DNA from: Gerris lacustris
Taxonomy: Eukaryota; Arthropoda; Insecta; Hemiptera; Gerridae
Length of the DNA stretch: 64,000 nt
Direction: 5' to 3'
Assembly: GCA_951217055.1 (NCBI GenBank)
Contig: OX578277.1
Location: 104,726,119 to 104,790,118, forward strand
Shown: positions 37,200 to 50,400 of the stretch, in pieces
How the letters are laid out: each line of letters opens with the position of its first letter
How positions within the stretch are numbered: the first letter of the stretch is position 1
Program-made: the position numbers and the translations under genes
The notes under the pieces: generated by a model
What the model was told of the DNA's origin: nothing
What the model saw: the letters and a program-made list of their open reading frames with translations, nothing else
Databases searched by the model: none

Positions 37200-37500
37200 G
37201 AAAGTTTTAATTAATATGGGACCAACAATAGGCTAAATATGACAATGTTAATTAGGACCTAAAATACAAATTTCATTAAATTTGTTCTAGTAATCTTTAA
37301 GGTAGGGTGGTTTCCAAAAATTTCGAACAGACTGACAGATAGACATGAGCCCATAAAACATAAATGTTAAACAGGCCGATAGACAGACATAAAATATTTT
37401 ATCTATAGATTTATGTCTAGAAATTTTTGAATTCGACGACATTAAAACAATTCTGTCCATTAGAATGACATTGTGGTCCGTAACTTTCCGTAAACTTTGG
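37200..37500 (+). mobile_element. Family B fragment
   Basis: Diverged family B copy: TATGGGACCAACAATAGGCT, AATTTCATTAAATT, GACTGACAG and a decayed 3' hairpin region. Confidence 0.6.
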
Positions 37501-38109
37501 TAAACTATCAGAGACAAAAAAAAAATAAACTAAAAAGGAAACTACTACTAATAATTAAATAAATCAAAATAATCATTAAAAATGTTTTATTATAACTTAA
37601 ATAAATAATAAAAAAAATAAAGCACCACAAAAAAATAAATTACTTAATTACAACATTTCTTTGCAATAAATAGTATATTTATTTATTACTTAAATTATCA
37701 ACCATCATAGAGTGAGCTTCCATTCAATAAAATTTAACAATAAATTTAATTACTATTGTATTTCTTTCTTAATATTAAAATGTATGTTGGCAAGAAATAA
37801 AAAAAATAAAAATTCTTTTGTAATAATAATGTTTGTCATAAATAACTTTTTAAAAAATTATTATTATTTTTTTTTTTTTATATTTATATTTATTTTATAA
37901 TAATATAGATTCAGTAAAGCTTTTAAAAAATAGTCAAAATTCACTTTAAATTGTGTTTTTTAAAAACATAATTTAAAAAAATATTATTAATACATGAATA
38001 TATTTTAATTCGTAGAAATTGCGTTTTGTTTTTCTCTATTTATCTGCTAAATTTGTTATAGTTAATATCACATTGTTATTAAGATTTCTATCGAGAAAAT
38101 GAGGAGTTT
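37501..38109. other. 3' flank of the scarface-like gene
   Basis: AT-rich. For the minus-strand gene, possible polyadenylation hexamers are ATTAAA at 38004-38009 (about 100 bases past the stop) and AATAAA at 37889-37894. Either could end the mRNA. No other gene. Confidence 0.35.
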
Positions 38110-38226
38110 TTATTTTCCGTAGCCTAATGCAAATCCAGGTTTCTGATCGATGTCTTCAGGTCTGAATGATTCGAATCTGGGTTTGTTTTGTTGAGCTTTC
38201 AGTGTATCAAGAGGTGTGTTCATTAC
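38110..38226 (-). CDS. scaf: scaf coding exon 9: C-terminal tail and stop
   Basis: Acceptor ATTTTCAG^GTAATG. It encodes 38 residues ([13 protein letters not shown] ... LGYGK) and the TAA stop at 38112-38110. The tail has no cysteines and extends past the protease fold. The first bases GTAATG resemble a donor, but reading through them keeps the frame. Confidence 0.9.
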   Translation of the reverse strand, partial: VMNTPLDTLKAQQNKPRFESFRPEDIDQKPGFALGYGK

Positions 38227-41200
38227 CTGAAAATTTAAGTTTTTAAAATGAACAAAACAAAAATAGTTATTCAGTCATAATTTACTAGCTTAAGAATAAG
38301 GAAATGAAGTAGTGAAATTAGATGATTTAATAAAATAGTCTGGCAATTAATGCGGCACTTATCTTCCTCGTATCATTTTTCTGGCTAGTATTGCAAATTA
38401 TAATTAATTTTTGCCTTTTTTTTAAATCTGTAAAAATTTGTTTTGATGTATTACATGAATTAAAGTATCAATTTAGCAAAATTTTAAGAGTGCAGGTGGT
38501 TTAAATTAGTCTGGGGCTACCTGCGGGCTACAAACCATTCAAATTTCATGAAAGTCAGATGAATAATTTTGATGATATAGGTGTAAATAAATATATGTTT
38601 GCACGCATATGAAAGAGAAAGGAACATATATTGGACCAACAATGAGCTAATTATGACCTGCCATCCAAATTTCATTACAATCGGACAAGATATATTTAAG
38701 ATATGTTGGCTCGCAGAAATTAAGCGACAGGCAGACGGCCATAATATTTAAAATTAATTTCTGTCTTTAATTTTTTTTTGAAATCGGAGAAGTAATAAAT
38801 TTCAGTTCTATAAAAGGATCACATGTTTACATAATGGAAAAATCAGTATTATTTCTTCGATACAACGTTCTTATTATCGAAGGTAACGTTTACATAATGG
38901 AAATCAGTATTGTTTATTCGATACAACGTTTTAATTATCGAAGGTAACGTTTACATAATGGAAATCAGAATTGTTTATTCGATACAACGTTTTAATTATC
39001 GAAGGTAACGTTTACATAATGGAAATCAGAATTGTTTATTCGATACAACGTTTTAATTATCGAAGGTAACGTTTACATAATGGAAATCAGCATTGTTTAT
39101 TCGAGCACAGTTTCAACTCTTTCATTGAATCCTTTCTCTTACGTCATTTTAGGCTCACCAACTGAAGATGACCACTAGTGGTTGAAACTTTCAAAAAGAA
39201 CTTTGAAAGCCACCTATGTACAATAAAGTTTCTCTCAGTGGAGAGACGTATTTCTTTCAATATAATCAGATGAACTTTTCATCAGCTGATTTTTACTCTT
39301 TGAATTGTATTCATAAAACAAAATCCATAATTTTTATGAAACAAATATTTTAGTTTAGACTAATGATTACCTGTTGAGCCCATTGAGAATCAGTTTCAGC
39401 GAGAACAGCTGGGGCCTGAGATGAGCACTGGGTGTCCCAACTATAGATTCCAGCGAGTTCGTAGTGGCCGTCGCCTCTATCACAAACTAGAGGACTTCCA
39501 ATATCAACCTGAAATAAATATTTTATAGAGAAGCCATTATTATTAAAGGATGAAAACAATGCAATGGAATAGAATATCAAAGAATATGAAATATTCTTCT
39601 TATGAAAGAACAAATACTCTCGATTTAGTAACTAAGTAGTCAACGGACCATTTGGTTACAAGAAGTAAATGGAAGATTTGGTTATAAGAAAGGAAGCATA
39701 TTTCGTTATGCTCCTCATAATGCTTTCTTTAGTAGTAGGTACGTTATGGAAGCTACTGTTATTCAAGCTCTGTGGTATCAATTCGGGAATACGACGTTCA
39801 ATTCTTGGCAGCAGAGTAAATTTAAATTTATTTGATCACTTCCTCCTGATTTGAATCACTAGGCCTTTATTGCTATTAATTTAAACTTATTGGTAATTAT
39901 TCTGTAATTAATTCCATAAAATAATGTTCTTATTGGCTACCTAATGTGCATATTTGAAAATTAATTCACTAGAAGAAGTAATTTAATACACCCAATATGG
40001 TTTTAGCCATGTTCAATGAATTTATATGACCTCAAAAATAGATTTTACAAATTATAAAATGACAGCCACCAACAAAGAAGTAGTTGGTGAAAAATGAGCC
40101 GGCCCTTAGAATCAAGAACAGTATATCAGCTAAAATAAAAAGCAGTGACGTCCTAATTATTCCTTTGCATAAAAAATCAATGAACAGTATTGATGTTGAA
40201 ACCAACAAATCTTTAGAAAAGCGAAAACTATATCTTGCCTAAATTTGTGCTGAACTTTAACTGTTTGAACTTAGACGACTTTTGAAAGCCCGTCATCAAT
40301 TTTTTAACTTAGAAATGCCAGTTGGAGCCAACGAGAGTGTGTGGATTAAATTACTTACTACGTCTGCTCGGATATCAATGAATCAAGGGCGGCACGAGGT
40401 CGTGGGTTCGACCCCGGGCCATGATGCTCTGATTTATATGCCTTACTAATGATCATATCATACTCGCTTCAGCAGTACAATGTACAGTAGGATGTGTGAG
40501 GTGGATGGAACTCTCTACCACGGGGCTAGTAAAATGGTCCTAAAATATGGCCTAATTCCTAGAATCGAACCAGTGGTTCATCCTACTGTCTAGCACTAGG
40601 ACCTTACCACTATTACTTTACTAGAAAAGCAAGGGTGGTTGTAATTTTGTAATTATTTATAAATAGATGAAGATTAAGCTTTCGACCAATTTCTTATTTA
40701 TTTATCTTTTTTAAGCCCTAGCAACCAGACTGAAAACAGCAGCTCTACCCAGTTGTTAGATTTTCCTGTTAGTTTCACTAATATTATAACAAATAATAAG
40801 TAATTTCATTAGTTTTCTGATATTTACCTTGCAGAAATCTCCACCATATTTATTTTGAGCGCAAGTGAAGCCCTCGTTCAGAATGAAGTATTTGCCTAGG
40901 TAAGTTTGCTTCAAGTTATTTTCACACTGGTTGTTAGGTATAAGATTGACTTCAATCTTATGGATAATAGTTCCGGGTAATCCACCTGAAAGCGAGAAAA
41001 GAAAAATAAATTAAAAAATAAAATTTGAATATACAAGTAAATTAAAATATGAACAATTCAGGAATAATTAACACTAATATTAGTGGATTATTAGGCATAT
41101 ATTATATACAAAAACAAAGAAAATTCAACCTTGAAGATTTGGACGTCCATATCCAGTAACAAAACAGGTCTTTCCATTCTGTGTATATTGTTCGTTGTCT

Positions 41201-44200
41201 GCAGGAGGCATACATACGGTGTCTACATTCTCAGTCATAACTAAAGGCTGTTCTAGTGCGAGAACAGCCTGGTCTTTAGCCAGTGAGCCAGTGTCATAGG
41301 ATGGATGGGGAACAATAGCTGCTACGTTACTGATTTGGGTTTTTCCAGGAGTGTTCAACTTCCATGAACCAACTTTAACTTGCAGATCTTTAGCTTCGAA
41401 TCTGAAACGAAGGATTATTTCATTTTCAAAGCATAACTATCATGTAAATATTTTTAATATTTCAATTTAAATATTTTTAATTTTTTTTTTTTTTCAAATT
41501 CATAATAAATATATAGATTAAAAATAACTGAATTATTCTTACCCTTCGAGACAATGAGCTGAAGTCATTATTGCATTATCCGAGATAATAGCACCACTGC
41601 AGAGAGCACTTTTGTTACTTGATGAAATCACTATAGCCTGCCAAGGAAATTCACCGTTAGCTGTATCTACATCAGTGCTTTCCGTGTAGGGCTAAAACAA
41701 ATATTGTCCGTTAAAGATATTTAAATCATCTCGACTTTCATATGTGTATGCTGTAAATTTATTGGCTCTCACACTTACAGGTCTTCTTACACCACATTCT
41801 TGGCCGGGAATTACTTGAGGTACTGGCTGCTGAGGGGAAGTATGATGTGGAGTTAATGGAGCCAAACTTCCTGGAAAGGGAGGGGGGAAAGGCCTCTGTG
41901 CCGGTGTTCCTCCATATGAAGGCTGAGAAAATCCAGGTTGCCCAGGTCGTCCTGGCTGACCAGGAAATCCGGGTTGGCCTGGTAGTCCTTGCTGTCCAGG
42001 TTGTCCTTGGAGACCAGGTTGTCCTGGCTGTCCAGGTTGTCCTTGGAGACCAGGTTGTCCTGGCTGTCCAGGTTGTCCTTGGAGACCAGGCTGTCCTGGC
42101 TGGCCAGGTTGTCCAGAGATTCCAGGTTGACCAGGCAATCCTTGATGGCCGGGTTGACCAAAGTATCCAGGCTGTCCAGGTTGTCCTTGAAGGCCGGGTT
42201 GTCCAGGTTGTCCTTGAAGGCCGGGTTGTCCAGGTTGTCCTGGCTGTCCAGGCTGTCCATGGAGACCAGGCTGTCCTTGATGGCCGGGTTGACCAAAGTA
42301 GCCAGGCTGTCCAGGTTGACCAGGCTGTCCAGGTTGTCTTTGAAGGTCGGGTTGTCCAGGTTGTCCTTGAAGGCCGGGTTGTCCAGGTTGTCCGGGCTGT
42401 CCAGGTTGTCCTTGGAGACCAGGCTGTCCTTGATGGCCGGGTTGACCAAAGTATCCAGGTTGTCCTGGTTGTCCTTGATGGCCTGGTTGTCCAGGTTGTC
42501 CTTGATGGCCGGGTTGTCCTGGTTGTCCAGGTTGTCCTTGCTGGCCGGGTTGACCAAAATATCCAGGCTGTCCAGGCTGCCCAGGAAATCCTGGTTGTCC
42601 TTGGCCGGGAGACCCAGGCTGGCCGGGTTGTCCAGGCTGCCCTGCAATTCCTGGTTGGCCAGGTTGTCCTTTATAGCCAGGTTGACCGGGTTGTCCAGGT
42701 AATCCAGGTTGGCCGGGTTGTCCAGGCTGCCCTGCAATTCCTGGTTGGCCAGGTTGTCCTTTATAGCCTGGTTGACCGGGTTGTCCAGGTAATCCAGGTT
42801 GACCAGGTTGTCCTTGAAGGCCGGGTTGTCCTGGTTGTCCAGGTTGTCCTGGCTGCCCAGCGATTCCTGGTTGGCCAGGTTGTCCTTGATAGCCGGGTTG
42901 TCCGGGCTGCCCAGGTAATCCTGGTTGGCCGGGTTGTCCGGGTTGCCCAGGGAAACCTGGAAAACCTGTTAGTCCTGGCTGACCAGGCTGTCCATATCCA
43001 CCGGGAGAAAGTTGAGCTCCACTAGCGATCTTGTCCTGATTTTGTGGAAATACTTGAGAGTGGGTTTGGCCTGGTTGTGGTTTAAGAACAGGGAAGGGTG
43101 TTACATTAGTGTTGAACACGCCTAATGGTTTCTTGATGGTTCTGTTAGGAAGAGATGTCGGTGGTTGGTATCCTGGTTGAGATGCTGGTCCTTGGTGTTC
43201 CGGTCTGTACTGGCCGTCATCGAATTGAGTTTGTCCCTTACCCATCATCATGCCTGCAGGCCAAGGATCCTTGTAGTTGGGATCACGACAACATTTTCCA
43301 ATATCTCCGGTATCTGGATTTTGGCAATCCTGAAATCACAATAATTATATAAACACAAGTGATCGGATTTGTTGTTCAGTTATATTATTTTAATTCGAGT
43401 TAAATATATAAGTAATGTAACAATAAGAAACTGACGGTTAGAGGAACTTTATTGACTAATTGTTCTCTGGTTAGTTGAACAGGTGTGTTTGACATGACTC
43501 CTTCAGCTGTGCAATAGACTTCAGCTACACATTTTAGTGCTGCAGCGCATCCAGGAGGTGGAGTGGTGTTTAGAGGCCCTGTGTACTTATTGACTGGACT
43601 CTCTGTAACTAAGGTTTAACATAAGATTCAATATTTTATTACTTTATATATGTAGTATTTAGTAAAATGCAAGTATGAGATTATTCAAATTACCATATGA
43701 GGGTCGACTACCGGGATATTGAGATCCAGGTTGAGTGCCGGGGAATTGTGAACCAGGTTGAGTGCCGGGGAATTGTGAACCAGATTGGCTACCAGGAAAC
43801 TGGGATCCAGGTTGAGGTTGTGCACTAGGATATTGTGAACCGGGAGCTTGCCCTCCAGGGAATTGTGAACCGGGAGCTTGCCCTCCAGGAAATTGTGACC
43901 CGGGAGCTTGCCCTCCAGGGAATTGTGAACCGGGAGCTTGCCCTCCAGGGAATTGTGAACCGGGAGCTTGCCCTCCAGGGAATTGTGAACCAGGTTGAGT
44001 GCTAGGTGATTGTGAACCAGGTTGGTTACCAGGAAATTGTGAACCAGGTTGTGGCTGACTACCAGGATACTGAGAACCAGGCTGGGGTTGACTTCCAGGG
44101 AATTGTGAGCCAGGTTGAGTGCTAGGTGATTGTGAGCTAGGTTGGTTACCAGGCTGTTGTTGACCTCCAGGGTATTGTGAGCCCGGTTGACCACTAGGAT

Positions 44201-47200
44201 ATTGACCAGGTTGACCTCCAGACTGAGGTTGGTTTCCAGGGAATTGTGATCCAGGCTGGTTACCAGGATAAGACCCAGCTCCAGGTTGAGGATTGACTCT
44301 GCAGCAAGCATATCCATTTCCACATGGTCCTTTCTGTAAAAGAAACAAAAAAAATAATACAATATTAAATTCAGATTTGTTAATAATGTAACCATTGCTA
44401 GTGGCTAATATTTATTTATAGCAATTGCGTTATTAAATGAAAATGGGGGCCACGTAAAGTTTAAAATATAAGATAATAAATGGTTACAAACCAGTGCTAA
44501 AAGAGTTCATCAATCAAATAAATATTGTTTATGATAATAGATTATTGGCCACTTATTTACCAATTATTTTATCATGTTCGTATCATATATTTATGCTATT
44601 TTTAAATATATATTTCCTATTTTTTTCTTTTTTTTTATGTAATACATTAATCTTATTTCATTGTTCAGTAATCTAACTAATATAATTAATAGAGGCAACT
44701 CATTCAAATTAAAAAGGAATTTATTTATGTAAATCAAAAGATTTTAAGTTTTTTATTATTTCGTAGTTATTTTAAGGTGCATCGTATAACGTCCTTGAAA
44801 TGTAGAGGTGTAATGATTACAATAGATCGTAATTCATTTTGGTTTCTTATTTATTTTTAGTTCATTTTAATTTTTTTTCTTCAAGTTAATTTAAAGACTC
44901 CTCAGTGGACAGCATAGAAAATGAATAGGACAAAGGAAATTGGTGGGATGCAATAATGGATGTCAAAGAACAGCAAGACACACAGTAAACTAACTACAAG
45001 ATAACACTAAAACTTTGATAGAACAGATGTGATTTAATGTTTATATCTTCTGAGCAGAAAGAATATTGTTTGGCTAATCGGTTAAACGACAGAGTAGATT
45101 TGTGGATCATAAACTATAGAATCGATTTCTATAATACATAGTACGATCATAGTATACTACTAAGGTAAAATTAAAAATAAATATTAGTTTAACATTTAGA
45201 AGAAATAAATAGTTAATTGTTCCTTTTAAAACTCAGTTTCAAAAGGACATAAGGAAGGGTCGAAATATCGCTGAATTGAGACATTTTAATTCCACTAAAT
45301 AATTCAAATTTAGGATAGTGATAACTGGACGAATGGTTATATATATTTAAAAATACGTTGTGTGCACAAAAGAGAAAGAGTATGCTGCACTAATTTTAAA
45401 ATTAATAAGTGATACTTTTTAGGTTAGCGCTCATAAACTGCGTAACTTACATTAATCGAATAAGTAGTAATAAAAAATAGACTACCAATTAGTATGGTAC
45501 ATAGCTTCCTTGCATCCTATCACGTACTTAATTGATTTTATGCTTTTACAAGCCATTATTGTCTAATTTATATAATTGTTTCCCCCGTTTTTTTAATATG
45601 TCAAAATTGTTTTGATTTTACATGAATTAAAGTATCAATTTAGCAAAAGTTAAAGAGTGCAGACAGTTCAAATTAATTTGGTGCTATCTGCGGTCTAATT
45701 TCGACATAATTCGTCCAAATTTCATATAAATGAGTACTTTTAAAGATATAGGTGTAAATAAATGTGTGTTTGTGAGCATCTAGAAGAGAAAAAATTGGCA
45801 TAGAAGGTCGAAACTTATATGGGACTAACAATGGGCTAATTATGACCTACCACACAAATTTCATAAAATCAGATATGCAGTTTTTAGGATATGTTGGTTC
45901 GCAAAAATTGAGTGACAGACTAACTTTGAGTGGCAGACTATTGAGTGACGGAAGTTTTTAAATCTTAGTATTTAAGTATACTCGATTTTTTTTAGTTTTT
46001 AATCAATATCTTCGGAATCGTTTCTGAGAAACTATTTTTTTTTTTTTTTTAGAGTTTTTGGATGGTAGCGCCCCCCAAATTTGGGGCTAAAAATAATTTC
46101 TTGTTTTCTCCTCGGGGTATGATTTTTCTGAAATTGTATGCAAAATTTTATCAAAGTTGGCCCAGCAGGTTTAGGTTTCACGCGTCTGCACGGACGACAG
46201 ACATTTTTTTGGACCAAGGGACCTCAAAACGTGTAAATCCATAAAAAAAAACCCAAAATCGAATTTTCACGCCATCAGAATACTTTTTCTTTATATGAGA
46301 AAGTAAAAAGACGCTTCCTCAGTGTAGTTCGGTATTCGGCTTCAAATAGCGCTGGCATCACTTCATAGGCGCTCTATGATATATACCAACAATTTGATAA
46401 ACACCCAAGCTTCTTATTTCGTCAAAGTTTGAATATAAATAAATCAAAAGTTACAGAATCGGCTTTATGATATTTAAAACTCATTTCTAATCAAGTAAAT
46501 TTAGATTTTGGTGACAACATTTATTCCTTTTTTTAGAAATATAACATTACCTTAACTTAGTTAAGATAAAAGTACAATATAAACAAATGAATTCAACTTT
46601 GGTTTTTTGTCGTCTTATGAAAGATATCGATGAAAAATATTTAGATGCCAATGTAATGATTTTAAGCAATATTATTATATAAATGACAAGAAAATTAAGG
46701 TATATATTTATAATACTTAATTACAAGATAAAGGTTTAAAAGGTTAATTTGTAAATTCAATTATAAAAGCGAAAATATAATATCATTTATATAATCGAGT
46801 AGTGTAGTGTCCCGACGGTGACGACTAACTTTAAAATGATTTATTATTGCTAAGCTAAGGCAACCACATTTATTCTAATAAAAATAAATGTTTGTTTTGA
46901 TTAGTAGGTTAAATAGATTTAATAACTTATCTAAATTAATTTAGTCTATCTAATTTAATTTTTTTGTTAACTTATGTTTTAAAAAAAAAAAAAAATAGAC
47001 TGCCAATTAGTGTGGCACATAGCTTCCTCGCATCCTATCTGTACTACATTTTTTTTTTAACATTAAAATTATTGTTATATTACTTTATTGTTTCTTATTG
47101 TGTAAAAACTATTAATAGTTTTAGCGATCTTTAAGACTTCATAGCGGTGTCGCTGTTGGTTTTACTAAAAAATTGTATTTGAAAAAAATGTTTGTCTCAT

Positions 47201-47439
47201 TAAATAGGTGAAGTTAGATTTTTTCCCCGACCAAAAATTCCAATTTTAAATTTTAAGTTCACGTTTACGCGAGCGTAGCTCGTGAACGCTTGGACGGATA
47301 ACGTTGTCCAACGAACTCGTCCTGGGCATTGGTAAAATGAACATGTCTACCAAATTTCATCAAAATCGGTTGACATTTACTCAAGTTATCGTCGCACGTT
47401 TCATTATTCGCGGACACACAGACCGACAGACAGACAGAC

Positions 47440-47472
<33 letters not shown>

Positions 47473-50400
47473 CGAGACCAAAAATGTTCCCTGATGTCTG
47501 AAACGGATTTCTGTCTTGGAATTTTTAAAATCGGAGGCATAAAAGTTTTTCTTTCTCAAAAGTGAACAGAATGCTACCGTTACCTTCGGTAAGCTCGGAA
47601 GCAAAAATAAAAAAATAAAATAAAAAAATAATAAAATAAATTAATTAATTTACTTCATTTTACTTCTTTTTAAATATAAAATTAAGCCCGTTGCCATAGG
47701 GTTAACAATAAAATAAATCATAATATTGTCTCATTTATAATGTTATACATACTATAGTATCATATGTATAATGTTGTAATAGGTGAATATGACAAAACGA
47801 TGAATTAATGAATATTAAAAAAGAAGATGACAGCTGTCAATTAATAGTTTATTACTAGCCGGATGCATACCAATGGAAATCCCCGGCTTGTTTTACATTA
47901 AATTAATTTACATTAAAACCTTGCGCTTGTAATCAGACGGTATGAATCATATTCAAATATGTTTTATTCAAAGGTGAAAAATATATTTAAATGTTGTTTG
48001 TAAAAAAAAAATAAGAAAAGTAGTGAACAATTAACTTTAAGTAAACATACTCACAAGGTTGAATATGCCTAAGAGAACACAAATATGATCTGATTTCCCT
48101 CTCATAAAAATGTAATTAACTTGTATTATCATATTGAATGAAATACAATAAAAATGTAAATGTGTATGAAATACTTTAATTGATAAATCACTTAAACTAT
48201 CAATAGCACAATACAGAACTAATTGCAGAACTTAATTGCATCATCACTGATGATTCATCAGTGATGAATAAAACAAACAATAGTTTTCTCATTTCAGTTT
48301 ACTAACGGTAACGATACTTCAGTTCTAAAGTAACGATTTAAATAGAACTTAATGCACTCCGTCTAAAGTACAATTGAAACAGGCATGTGAAATTTTAACC
48401 TGATACAAGCAGAAGTTTTTGAGTAGGGAAGTGATATATTTTATAATATTTTAAACTGAGGCCGGGAATGTAGATAACACAACCAGGACTGTTCCCTATA
48501 CAACCACCCCAACCACCCTCTTAACTATAAACTCATAATCATTAACTTATTTCTCAATATTCAGTACATATTTATTGCAAGACGCTGCATCAATGATAAA
48601 CAAATTATTTTCTTTTAATTTTGCCTTACTTCCTCTAAGAACAAATAGGTTTACTTTTAATTTTGTCTCTTTTTTAACTCCGCCACGTATAAGTAGATAG
48701 CATCGTATTCTTAGCAGATTTATATAGCATCGTATACAGATTTTATCATTTATATTTAATGAAAAGCGTAAGGAACTTCGTTTCTAACAGGTGTCCCACG
48801 ACACCACAAGTATTTTTATTTAATTCACGAAACTGAATTAAAATCTAATTGCTATCTATACATTATTTTAATCAGTAAATAAATTGATCACGATTGTTAC
48901 TAACGAAGTTTTTAATTATAAAATTAACAAGTAACGATTATAATGTAATGGCATAAGACATGACTTAATATCCTTGTCATTTTATTAATTTAATTTGAAG
49001 AAAACATCCTGTTATACAAACTTTATTTAAAGAAAGAATAATTATTGCTGTCATGCCTAATTACATACATTTTTAATTATATCGACATCTCTTCGGTCAT
49101 TATTTATTGTTTCATTTAGTATATTTAATTTCGTTTTCAATCTTTCTTGTTCTACGAATCATTATGTAAAACACTCGAAATAATTAACATGAAATAAATT
49201 AAGCTTTTGTTTCATATTCTAGCTTTAAGAGTTATCGACGAAGCTACTTATAGTTTTAAAGGAGGTGGCGGTGACATCATTTAATGTATGTGTAGGTAAG
49301 GTACGATACCCGGAGATGGTTGAATAGTCATCTTAAAGATGACCTTCTCTTGACCAAGGTGAAATTTTAATTGTATCTTCAACACAACGTTTCTCTACCT
49401 GATATTAATAATATATAAAAAGCTTTTAGGAGTTAATTCAGTTTCATGTTTTAAAAAGGTAAAAGAACTATTAAAGTAACGTATTTATTTTAAGAACAAA
49501 AAAATAACATTATCAGTTTTACTAAATGACTAATAAATAAATCATGATTTTTAAAATAAATGCATATTAGTCCAGGAGATAGCGTGCAAAAAAGTGTCTG
49601 ACTATCATCAAGCTTAACCATTTTGATTTAGAAAAATATTTGAATAACTAACCTATCAAGAGACACTAACATCAAATAGATTTTCGGTCTGCTAACTAAT
49701 TTTGTGCTCAGGATCATGGAAATCACCTTGTCCACATAATTGGTGGAAAATGGCCGATCTCCACCGGTTTGTTTTTTTTCAAATGCCTTTTGCCAAGGCA
49801 TGTCCCACAGACGAACTTCGACGACCACACAATACTGAAAAGTTACATAAAGATTATCTTGTATACAAAATTCTAGCTTGATGTTAGTCAGACACTTTTT
49901 TGCACGCTATCTCCTGGACAATAAGTTGTTCTTGATAAACTAAATCAGCTAGGATGTAGGTATGAATTTTAATGTCATTTATAGATACAACCGAAAAACA
50001 ACAAGGAGGCTCATACAAAAGTCTTTTTTAGACCATTAAGTTAGGGCCTTAGTTCGTTTAGTTTATTATTTGTTTTAAAATTATTTTCTCAATTCTACTT
50101 AATTCGCATCTTTTACACTTTGATTTGAAGAATAACAAATCCCAGTGGCGTAACTATGGGCCCGCACGAGCCTGCATTGCGGGTGGGCCCCCGGTGTCAG
50201 GGGGCCCCCAAAAATATCGATAAGGGCCCCTTTAGAGCATAATAAAATGTAACTACTGGAATCATATTTTTTATTTTTTTGCTCATCAATTTTTCTTTGG
50301 TGAGAGGCCCCAAAATGTTCTTGCGGGCCCCCAATGCTCTAGCTACTCAACTGACAAATCCCTAAAAAAAAAAAAAAAACCGGGAAGAAAGGGTCAAGTT

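Noticed and set aside
39350..39613. Exon 8 frame extended upstream with [12 protein letters not shown]
   Set aside because: The extension is intron sequence; a clear acceptor (ATTTCAG) at 39509-39510 starts the exon at VDIGSP.
40390..40425. A functional tRNA gene
   Set aside because: A B box is present, but the T-arm stem is mostly unpaired and no acceptor stem or anticodon arm can be drawn; a tRNA-derived SINE fits better.
41847..43025. Long plus-strand and second minus-strand open frames over the collagen region (392, 294 and 237 codons)
   Set aside because: They are shadows of the GC-biased Gly-X-Y repeat. Only the minus-strand frame with CCRDPNY, collagen triplets and in-phase splice sites joins the other exons.
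43685..44395. Second minus-strand frame of 236 codons over exon 2
   Set aside because: Out of phase with the clip-domain cysteines and not bounded by usable splice sites; repeat shadow.
47265..47604. Several short frames with [12 protein letters not shown] repeats
   Set aside because: Translations of the GACA microsatellite; three frames show the same periodic pattern.
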